Source of the DNA: an uncultured Eubacteriales bacterium | Lineage (GTDB): Bacteria > Bacillota > Clostridia > Oscillospirales > CAG-382 | DNA length: 18,700 nucleotides | NCBI GenBank assembly: GCA_900550505.1 | Contig: URSI01000007.1 | Location: 1-18,700, forward strand | Direction of reading: 5' to 3' | In this document: piece by piece, positions 7,601 to 12,624 of the stretch | Numbering within the stretch: the stretch's first letter is position 1 | Layout of the letters: every line of letters starts with the position of its first letter | Position numbers and translations under genes: made by a program | Notes under the pieces: model-generated | What the model saw: the letters and a program-made list of their open reading frames with translations, nothing else | Told to the model about the DNA's origin: nothing | Database searches by the model: none

Positions 7601-7959
7601 TCGGCGATGTCCAGACGGATACCGATGCGATAACGAAGGAAGAAGGCTTCAATGCTTACGAGCTGGTACTCGAGCTTGATTGCACGGTCGACGTACGCTA
7701 CATCACCGTATGCTCACTCAGAGGCGCAGCAGACAACTTTGCGCTTTCCGAGCATACCGGTTCGCCGGACGGTGACTATTCGTTCGTATTCATCTCCGAG
7801 GTAGCCGCTTACGGTACCGAGGCGGTTGTGACCGACGAATCCAACACATCCGAGCCCGAGGTTCCGGTGACCGGTGACACGTTCGTCATCGTTATCGTCG
7901 TCCTCGCGATGGTCCTGACGGGTTCAGTGCTTCTCGTTTCAAAGAAGCGCCGTGCATAG
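4666..7959 (+). CDS. Large secreted, wall-anchored multidomain protein (CBM9/DOMON-like repeats, discoidin-like domains)
   Basis: This 1097-residue protein is probably displayed on the cell surface and binds glycans or other ligands. No catalytic domain is recognisable. Order: signal peptide 1-25 (KK, hydrophobic core, GIAA); beta-rich unit A about 28-225; unit B about 255-455, clearly a duplicate (EIVINGVLDDSGW against LIDIDGVFDELFW, KLNQAPV against KFNQAPN, and both ending near EAVYAYNAL at 210-218 and 440-448). These units resemble family-9 carbohydrate-binding/DOMON-like domains. A discoidin (F5/8C)-like region follows at about 475-690, a beta region at 692-870, and a second discoidin-like region at about 877-1050 (LTDGV, IDLGAIKSV, YGSVDGENY). 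The end is VPVTG (1066-1070), a hydrophobic stretch and KKRRA, a non-canonical LPxTG-type sorting signal. The start at 4666 has AAAGGA upstream. It is alone behind its own promoter. Confidence 0.88.
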   Translation: MKKALALFLTALMVLSVCVIPGIAAGPEEIVINGVLDDSGWISSDWIHVDNETGRFQSAGFVGTNLSFDFQMRTDDTNLYVAAKLNQAPVKISSATKLRLWSFIKGATVGGAESTLYQNFIDFDFDDVNNTFNVSAKTNTSATENKGANWSVENVNQITAASVVEDDSAVIEFSVPLALLGATAETKEIQFYINLQQDNVLKTEATDTEEAVYAYNALYYGKFSDSTTEDALANLPYKKWDETGSIKLDLAAASLIDIDGVFDELFWADSSWTNVDNESGWFQTADYAEENFNYDYQMFEYGGNLFIGVKFNQAPNFTKLEQTGATNLRLWIDTAPLILDGAGVDARNQLMDFTYDKSEGATSIVKMTRCDGITETSDVVYAATEGDDYLYMEIMIPLASLGITTDSAMRVLFTGSQDNLLQTSAVEDDPETTDVDETAEAVYAYNALHSMDPETPDIANYWKTTTPWGKAFKVEDISYVTRLAESTGSFDQFEAVHNAALGADYVVYRTDGGNKWLVKYDEEEGKVCYFDPATGEKDVDASQGTTWYGEYTDGRLTDGVGIDAYDPTGANSVSYYFGNSEIIVDLGEVDDDLYAFGFSISGGSWGISHPYSVEVYVSDDGELWTKAGPTQYRDSAIVTTPEELPGEGSYWSGFNFNIVLPYTVSGRYVKFISNSGSHLWANEIEIYSNADPDKLYVNAIIDPDGNGVYYSPAGIHFAQTGNGVQLGGAQRIIYFAEAGEYTVPDWHRAVVFAPTEEAGVYEITDVISTYQNSGTFDVAAGGFVFTSNEGNGIEYVEEGCPSEQTAEGFLNYAAIPQLTVGQTARLYNINLELLTCARAYQAYIAFDYPDLDISNEYVAGGLEYNAIDFDAFKIGGDNLALNATYHHVCNVNDSYVDTDGKELTDGVIGTGDPSDAAWIGLSGSDNIGGNERYLSVIDLGAIKSVAKFSATYLSQGWGIGIPATVSFYGSVDGENYFYIGDVQTDTDAITKEEGFNAYELVLELDCTVDVRYITVCSLRGAADNFALSEHTGSPDGDYSFVFISEVAAYGTEAVVTDESNTSEPEVPVTGDTFVIVIVVLAMVLTGSVLLVSKKRRA

Positions 7960-8006
7960 TCCCTTAAAATCGATAAAGCACGTTCAAACTGAACGCCCAT
8001 AGAAAC

Positions 8007-8034
8007 AGCCGCCCCGGAGTTATCCGGGGCGGCT
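8007..8034 (+). repeat. Repeated GC-rich hairpin, copy 1
   Basis: A perfect 12-bp stem (8007-8018 with 8023-8034, arms AGCCGCCCCGGA/TCCGGGGCGGCT) closes a GTTA tetraloop. The first 26 bases (8007-8032) are identical to 9094-9119. It lies between the surface-protein gene and the LRR lipoprotein gene. It lacks a T tract on the plus strand, so it may be a weak terminator or an mRNA 3' stabiliser. Upstream, a 6-bp inverted repeat CGTTCA-aac-TGAACG sits at 7981-7995. Confidence 0.85.
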
Positions 8035-8064
8035 CGTCCAGTCAAAAAACAAAGGAATAAAAAT

Positions 8065-8793
8065 ATGAAAAAAATTCTTTGTGTACTGTGTGTATTATCA
8101 CTTGGTTTGGCTCTGACTGCCTGCGGGAAATCGCCTGCGGAACCCAGCGAAGCACCAGACAACTTCACGTGGGAGTGGGAGTCGGTTTCAGGTGGCGTGA
8201 ATATCACCGGATATAATGGTGATGACACTAATATTGTGATTCCCTCCATACTCGACAACAAGAAGGTTGTAAAATTATCTTCCGATGTATTTTCCGGTAA
8301 TGTTACCATTAAATCGATTGTATTATCAGAACATATGACGTCTCTCAATAGTGAAGCCTTTGCTGGCTGTGACGCGTTGATATCAATCACTGCACCAGGA
8401 GCAACAAACATTGACGGGAGACTTACCGACCTCCCAGCGCTGACTTCTCTTATTGTTCCGGCTGTACGGGTGTTCTCCATAGAATCAGTGATGCACTGTC
8501 CTTCGCTTCAAAAATTGGATGTCTCCGGGTGTCACCTTTTTTCAAAACCATATTACAGTGATATTCCCGATTCTATTACAGAGATAATTCTACCGGATTC
8601 GCTTTCATATCATGGAATTGATGAATTCTATCTTCCGCATATAAATGCTGTACTGTGCACAAAGGAATATGCGGAAAAAAACAACCATATTAACTGTCAA
8701 CCAATAACGGATGCCCTGGCAGTCTACAAACTAATTTTTCCCAAAAATGTTACTGTTGTCGTGGGCGACGAACATTATTTTCTGGGTGAATAG
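8065..8793 (+). CDS. Leucine-rich-repeat (BspA-type) lipoprotein
   Basis: This is a 242-residue lipoprotein anchored to the outer face of the membrane. The signal peptide ends in LTAC, with the lipid-accepting Cys at 20. After a short Ser/Pro linker (21-33), residues about 35-190 carry degenerate LRR_5/BspA-like turns (VIPSILDNKKVVKLSSDVFSG, IVLSEHMTSLNSEAFAGC, IILPDSLSY). Such proteins usually serve in adhesion or binding, but here no ligand can be deduced. The start has AAAGGAA upstream (8051-8057). Base composition is distinctly more AT-rich than the large gene before it and the operon after it. The gene lies between two identical hairpins (8007 and 9094), so horizontal or cassette-like acquisition is possible. 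Confidence 0.8.
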   Translation: MKKILCVLCVLSLGLALTACGKSPAEPSEAPDNFTWEWESVSGGVNITGYNGDDTNIVIPSILDNKKVVKLSSDVFSGNVTIKSIVLSEHMTSLNSEAFAGCDALISITAPGATNIDGRLTDLPALTSLIVPAVRVFSIESVMHCPSLQKLDVSGCHLFSKPYYSDIPDSITEIILPDSLSYHGIDEFYLPHINAVLCTKEYAEKNNHINCQPITDALAVYKLIFPKNVTVVVGDEHYFLGE

Positions 8794-8897
8794 GATTTAC
8801 ACGCCGCGGCGCAGTTTGTCGTGGGCGGAACCGATACGCATGTCTTCGGCTCCTCCATGAAAAAGGTCGTAATATTACGTTTTATTGACAGTCCGAA

Positions 8898-8925
8898 CCG
8901 CAAGGATATTTCCTTGCGGCTTTTT
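8898..8925 (+). terminator. Intrinsic terminator downstream of the LRR lipoprotein gene
   Basis: A perfect 9-bp stem (CCGCAAGGA at 8898-8906, TCCTTGCGG at 8911-8919), TATT loop, then CTTTTT. Confidence 0.88.
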
Positions 8926-8938
8926 AAGAAGAAATACT

Positions 8939-9061
8939 ATGTTTGATAAACATTTTAAAATGAAGATTCAATATCAAACGGAGTTGTACACTTCGTATAG
9001 CTATGCTCTAAAACATGGTATAACTGTTATTAATATTGTAGAATCAGCAAGTATGATTTGA
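8939..9061 (+). pseudogene. Short AT-rich open frame, possible 3' remnant of a larger gene
   Basis: ATG at 8939 opens a 40-codon frame ending TGA at 9059-9061. The peptide (…LYTSYSYALKHGITVINI…) has the look of a real protein end; the YALKHGITVINI part resembles the last strand of Rossmann-like (SLOG/YpsA-type) proteins. A weak AAGAAG lies upstream, just behind a terminator. It could equally be chance or a small peptide gene. AT-rich like the lipoprotein gene. Confidence 0.2.
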
Positions 9062-9093
9062 TTAACAAGTATACAGTGTTTTTTGACATTCTG

Positions 9094-9134
9094 AGCCGCC
9101 CCGGAGTTATCCGGGGCGGTAGTTTTATTTTTTC
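9094..9134 (+). terminator. Repeated GC-rich hairpin, copy 2, with T tract
   Basis: Positions 9094-9119 are identical to 8007-8032. Here the hairpin (11-bp perfect stem, GTTA loop) is followed by TAGTTTTATTTTTTC, so it has the full form of an intrinsic terminator. No intact gene ends directly before it. Confidence 0.75.
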
Positions 9135-9209
9135 GCTTTGTAACAATTAAATTTGTGACCATGCACCGGGCGATACCAAATCCGGCACGAATTCGGGCGA
9201 CCGTTGCTC

Positions 9210-9241
9210 AAAAAACATCCCGGTACTTATCGTACCCGGGA
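9210..9241 (-). terminator. Terminator of the hflX-galM operon
   Basis: On the minus strand, CCCGGGTAC and GTACCGGG (plus positions 9219-9240) pair with one bulged G around a short ATAA-containing loop. ATG and six T residues follow (A run 9210-9215 on the plus strand). It lies 27 bases past the last stop codon. Confidence 0.85.
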
Positions 9242-9267
9242 AACTACATTTGTACGGATACTGTTCA

Positions 9268-10080
9268 TCATGTTTGAAGGACTTTTTCTTTCAGATACGA
9301 TACGGCACATGCCGCAAGTGAAGGATCCACTGTACCGTCTTTGCGCAGCGACGGTGACTCAATAGTAAAGCTTCCCCGGTATCCGTTCTCCTTCAGACCG
9401 TCACGCACTACAGCCCAATCGACTGTCCCGCAGCCCGGCAAAAGAATGGGGCGCAGCTTGGTCCAGTCTCCGCATTCACCGGCAAAATCGCTTATGTGCA
9501 CGTGACGCACGTTGTGCCGCCATATCGAACTGCACATGGTCTCCTTCAGCTCTCCGTGGAACCGGGCACAACGCACGTCCACGATGAGCCCGATATTTTC
9601 GCACATACGTGCCAGCTCCTCCAGATGAGAAAGCGGACTGCCGTGTACACAAACACAATTTTCAACAAGCATATCGATCCCGCTGCTCAAAGAGAACTCA
9701 TAGAGTCTGACGATCCTTTCGAGGATCATGTCAAGCTCCCGGTCGCTGTCAGGGATCCCCCAGCAGTGCACCACCATCTTTGACGCGCCGAGCTTTTCCG
9801 CTGTTTCAAGGTTGATTTCAAGCAGCTCCTTTGCCCGGTCAAACGACTGAGGCTCGGGATCGCTTACGCGATCGCCTATGACCTTATCCGCATGAAAAAC
9901 GGGTATACGAAATCCTTGGCAACAGTCCACCACATCCCCCAGGCAATCATAAAAGTCAGGGTACATCATGAATTCAAACCCGTCACATTCAAATTTGTCT
10001 GCCCATTTCGGCAGCAATTTGTAGTCGCGGCCGTTGAGCTTTGATATGAACGCCCCGCAGGAAACATAAATTTCGCTCAT
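9268..10080 (-). CDS. Xylose-isomerase-like TIM-barrel protein (sugar phosphate isomerase/epimerase family)
   Basis: This 270-residue protein is of usual length for AP-endonuclease-2/IolE-type barrels, which bind a divalent metal and interconvert sugars or related polyols in the cytosol. Candidate metal ligands sit where expected: H63 or H105 (VVHCWG), E140 (LVEN), D168 (LIVDV), H195 (VHISD) and E241 (TIESPS). The exact substrate cannot be told. Its start codon overlaps the stop of galM by 4 bases (ATGA), with GGAGGCGAAAG just upstream, so the two are translationally coupled. Pairing with an aldose 1-epimerase suggests work on free aldoses. A DNA-repair endonuclease IV is less likely, because the motifs around the His ligands differ. 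Confidence 0.85.
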   Translation of the reverse strand: MSEIYVSCGAFISKLNGRDYKLLPKWADKFECDGFEFMMYPDFYDCLGDVVDCCQGFRIPVFHADKVIGDRVSDPEPQSFDRAKELLEINLETAEKLGASKMVVHCWGIPDSDRELDMILERIVRLYEFSLSSGIDMLVENCVCVHGSPLSHLEELARMCENIGLIVDVRCARFHGELKETMCSSIWRHNVRHVHISDFAGECGDWTKLRPILLPGCGTVDWAVVRDGLKENGYRGSFTIESPSLRKDGTVDPSLAACAVSYLKEKVLQT

Positions 10081-11096
10081 CTTTCGCCTCCGCAGCCAAA
10101 TCGCAACGCAGTCATGCGGTCATATTTTTCCCCGCACCTGAGCAGAGAACTCCCGCTTCTGTTGGGGGAATCAGGCTCGAACTGCGTTTCAAGGCACAGA
10201 GCCTCTCTGTTCTTCTTTAAGACACCACCGGAAAAACTGCCGCCGTCCGAAAGAAAATTGCCGGTGTAAAGCTGCATACACGGCATGTCAGTGAACAGCT
10301 CCATCCTGACTGCTGCACTGAGCTCTGCCGCTTTATACAAAACTCTCCCTCCGAAACCGACAGGAAAATCTTTCACAAGATAATAATTATGATCGTAGCC
10401 GCCGGCATTCGTGAGCTGTTCGTCACCATTGTCGATATCCTGTCCTATTGTCTTCGGACGTCTGAAGTCAAACGGCGTATTCTCTACCGGCGCGATACGG
10501 TACGGAATAAGGTTACGGTCTATCATATCATATCGGTCGGCGTTTATTGTCAGCAGATGGCCGTTCACGCTGCCCGAGCCGATACCGTTAAGATTAAAAT
10601 ATGTATGATTGGCGAGGCTCACAAACGTGTCAGCGTCACTTACCGCCTCCCAACGTATAAAAAGCGTATTGTCAGCGACGGTATAGGTGACGCAGACATC
10701 AAGCCTTCCAGGGTACCCCTCGTCACCGTCAGGAGAAACAAGCCGCAGCCGCAGCGAATCGCCTTCGGGCTCCGGCTCCCACATACATTTGTCAAACCCA
10801 ACGGTGCCTCCGTGCAGGTGTGTCGTTTCCTTCTCGTTTTTGGCGAGAACGTATCTGACGCCGCCGTAAGAAATAATACCGTTGCGGATCCGGTTTGCGC
10901 AGCGGCCGATAGTCGCGCCCTGATACCCCCCGCTCAGTTTGTACTCTCCGAGCGTATCATAACCGCCGGCAACGTCCAAGCCGGCAAATCGTATACTCTG
11001 CACAGTCGCGCCGTAACTCAGCACGACGACAGAAAGTTCACCGTTCTCCAAACTGAACGCGCGAGTCCCGTTATCAAAATCAATTTCTCTCAGCAT
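10077..11096 (-). CDS. galM: Aldose 1-epimerase (mutarotase)
   Basis: This 339-residue enzyme interconverts the alpha and beta anomers of aldoses such as galactose and glucose. It is of normal GalM length with the full set of active-site motifs: GRCANRI (64-70), LHGG (H95), NHTYFNLNG (catalytic acid H164), GYDHNY (D235) and CLETQFEPDSPN (catalytic base E303). There is no signal peptide, so it is cytosolic. The start ATG (11094-11096) lies inside the end of hflX, a 17-bp overlap, with ACGGAG upstream. The gene therefore depends on the rpmE/hflX promoter or on one within hflX. There is no Leloir-pathway gene (galK, galT, galE) in view. Confidence 0.95.
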   Translation of the reverse strand: MLREIDFDNGTRAFSLENGELSVVVLSYGATVQSIRFAGLDVAGGYDTLGEYKLSGGYQGATIGRCANRIRNGIISYGGVRYVLAKNEKETTHLHGGTVGFDKCMWEPEPEGDSLRLRLVSPDGDEGYPGRLDVCVTYTVADNTLFIRWEAVSDADTFVSLANHTYFNLNGIGSGSVNGHLLTINADRYDMIDRNLIPYRIAPVENTPFDFRRPKTIGQDIDNGDEQLTNAGGYDHNYYLVKDFPVGFGGRVLYKAAELSAAVRMELFTDMPCMQLYTGNFLSDGGSFSGGVLKKNREALCLETQFEPDSPNRSGSSLLRCGEKYDRMTALRFGCGGER

Positions 11097-12201
11097 GGCG
11101 TTTCTCCGTCGTTATTTCTTCCAATTTCTCATCAAGTTTTTTCAACAGCTCGTCTATACCCTCGCCCGTGCGTGCGGAAATCATCACGAAATCAGGTCCG
11201 GGCAACGAATCCGGCGCCGCAACATCGCATTTGTTGCACACCTTCACTACCGGCTTCATGCCCGCTCCGAGCTGATCGAGAAGCTTTTGGCTCACTTCCA
11301 GCTTTTTCAAACGTATATCGTCGGGCTCCGAAGCATCGGTAAGAAGCACTATAATATCGGCGTATTTTACCTCTTCAAGTGTGCTCCGGAACGCGTCAAC
11401 AAGGTGATGAGGAAGTCTGCTGATGAAACCGACGGTATCGGTCAGCAGCATGTCTTTTCCGCTCGGAAGATGAAGGCGCCTCGTCATGGGATCCAGCGTT
11501 GCAAACAGCTTATCCTCGGCAAGCGCGCCGGCTTTTGTCAAATGATTAAGCAGAGACGATTTTCCGGCGTTCGTATATCCTACAAGCGCGGCCGTCTTCA
11601 GTGCGGAGTGGCTTCTTCCGCTGCGTATCACGGAACGCCGTTTCTCCACCTCGCGGAGTTTTGCCTCAAGCGCTCCGATACGCCTTCTCAGATGGCGTCT
11701 GTCGGTCTCAAGCTGAGATTCGCCCGGACCGCGGGTCCCTATTCCGCCACCGAGCCGTGAAAGCTCTGTGCCGCGTCCCGTGAGCCGAGGCGACGTATAC
11801 TTCAGGCAGGCTATCTCTACCTGTAATTTGCCTTCTGCCGTTACCGCGCGCTGAGCAAATATATCAAGTATAAGCATCGTTCTGTCTATAACACGACAGT
11901 CCAGCGCATCTTCAAGATTTCTGATCTGCGACGGTGAAAGCTCATTGTCAAAAACAACAAGCGAAATATCGCCGTCAGCACGGATGAATTCGGCGGCTTC
12001 AGAGCATTTTCCGCTTCCGAAATATGTCTTAGGATCCGGTGCACCCCGACGCTGTATTACACGCGCAACACAAATTCCCCCGCTCGTCTCAAGCAATCGC
12101 TCAAGTTCATCAAGAGACGCTTCGGTGTCAGTATCTCCCTCTTCGCCGACCGCCGCAAGCAGCGCCCTTACAGGACTTTCGTCACTTATTACCGTTTTCA
12201 T
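11080..12201 (-). CDS. hflX: Ribosome-associated GTPase HflX
   Basis: This 373-residue GTPase binds the 50S subunit and in other bacteria splits stalled ribosomes. The N-terminal HflX domain (about 35-130: RRGAPDPKTYFGSGK, FDNELSPSQIRNLE) is followed by a coiled helical linker with the family hallmark GGIGTRGPGESQLETDRR. The G domain follows, with P-loop GYTNAGKSS near residue 207, DTVGFISRLPH near 257, NKCD near 321 and SARTGEG as G5. The start at 12199-12201 is preferred over an upstream ATG at 12241 because AAAGGAGG lies 8 bases before it. The family link to translation fits the neighbour rpmE. It is followed without a gap by galM, an unrelated sugar gene. Confidence 0.95.
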   Translation of the reverse strand: MKTVISDESPVRALLAAVGEEGDTDTEASLDELERLLETSGGICVARVIQRRGAPDPKTYFGSGKCSEAAEFIRADGDISLVVFDNELSPSQIRNLEDALDCRVIDRTMLILDIFAQRAVTAEGKLQVEIACLKYTSPRLTGRGTELSRLGGGIGTRGPGESQLETDRRHLRRRIGALEAKLREVEKRRSVIRSGRSHSALKTAALVGYTNAGKSSLLNHLTKAGALAEDKLFATLDPMTRRLHLPSGKDMLLTDTVGFISRLPHHLVDAFRSTLEEVKYADIIVLLTDASEPDDIRLKKLEVSQKLLDQLGAGMKPVVKVCNKCDVAAPDSLPGPDFVMISARTGEGIDELLKKLDEKLEEITTEKRHAERN

Positions 12202-12228
12202 AAACCGACCTCCTTTTTGCCACATACG

Positions 12229-12254
12229 GAAAAAACGACGCAACGCGCCGTTTT
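12229..12254 (-). terminator. Terminator/attenuator between rpmE and hflX
   Basis: On the minus strand, AAAACGGCGC and GCGTCGTTTT (12245-12254 and 12232-12241) form a 10-bp stem with one G-U pair and a GTT loop, running into TTTTTT. It lies 18 bases after the rpmE stop. No strong promoter is visible between it and hflX, so partial read-through probably feeds hflX. Confidence 0.75.
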
Positions 12255-12272
12255 AAGAGGATATTTGACGAT

Positions 12273-12473
12273 TCACTCGAGGTTGAATTTCTTTTTGAAC
12301 TTGTCAACACGTCCGCCGGCATCAACAAACTTCTGTTTGCCGGTAAAGAAAGGATGACATTTCGAGCAGATATCCACCTTGATATTTTCCTTAGTGGACT
12401 TCGTCTGTATAACCTCACCGCAGGCACATCTGATGGTAGTGTCAACAAACTGCGGATGGATCTTTTCCTTCAT
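12273..12473 (-). CDS. rpmE: 50S ribosomal protein L31, zinc-binding type
   Basis: This is a 66-residue structural protein of the large ribosomal subunit. The start MKEKIHPQF, the four cysteines (C16, C18, C36, C39; CxC and CSKCHPF) and the ending FTGKQKFVDAGGRVDKFKKKF are diagnostic of the zinc-containing paralogue, as opposed to the zinc-free one made under zinc starvation. The start ATG at 12471-12473 has AAGGAG 8 bases before it. A longer reading with a further 32 residues upstream is not conserved. Its promoter is at 12514-12542, and a terminator follows. Confidence 0.97.
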   Translation of the reverse strand: MKEKIHPQFVDTTIRCACGEVIQTKSTKENIKVDICSKCHPFFTGKQKFVDAGGRVDKFKKKFNLE

Positions 12474-12513
12474 AATGGCGTCTCCTTCCTGTGTGATTTC
12501 AATAGCACCGATT

Positions 12514-12542
12514 AATATACCACATCCCGGCGACGATTGCAA
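12514..12542 (-). promoter_or_regulatory. Promoter of rpmE (and probably hflX operon)
   Basis: On the minus strand: -35 TTGCAA (12537-12542), 17-bp spacer, extended -10 TGGTATATT (hexamer 12514-12519). It is back-to-back with the plus-strand promoter at 12563; the two -35 boxes are 20 bp apart. Confidence 0.85.
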
Positions 12543-12562
12543 GACCTTTTTTACATTTTTTC

Positions 12563-12591
12563 TTGACAAATTGAACGCGGTGTGTTATCAT
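12563..12591 (+). promoter_or_regulatory. Promoter of the regulator-acyl-CoA synthetase fusion gene
   Basis: -35 TTGACA (12563-12568), 17-bp spacer, -10 TATCAT (12586-12591). The predicted start near 12598 gives a short leader of about 27 nt before the ATG at 12625, with GAAGGGAG as ribosome binding site. I see no clear operator palindrome, although the XRE domain of the product could be expected to act here. Confidence 0.85.
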
Positions 12592-12624
12592 AGCCGCAAT
12601 TATTCAGAAGGGAGTGGTCCGGTC

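Larger units (their letters stand above)
8794..9267. other. 474-bp gap with terminators and gene debris
   Basis: Bases 8794-8868 are GC-rich and continue in the same frame as the lipoprotein gene beyond its stop, reading like coding sequence (FVVGGTDTHVFGSS). They have no start of their own, so this is probably a gene remnant. A terminator follows at 8898-8925. Then comes an AT-rich stretch with a 40-codon frame, the second hairpin copy at 9094-9119, and the minus-strand terminator of the galM operon at 9210-9241. Confidence 0.6.

Noticed and set aside
12379..12624. Upstream extension of the synthetase fusion from an ATG at 12379
   Set aside because: The extension runs antisense through rpmE and across both promoters. 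The RBS and the XRE consensus place the start at 12625.
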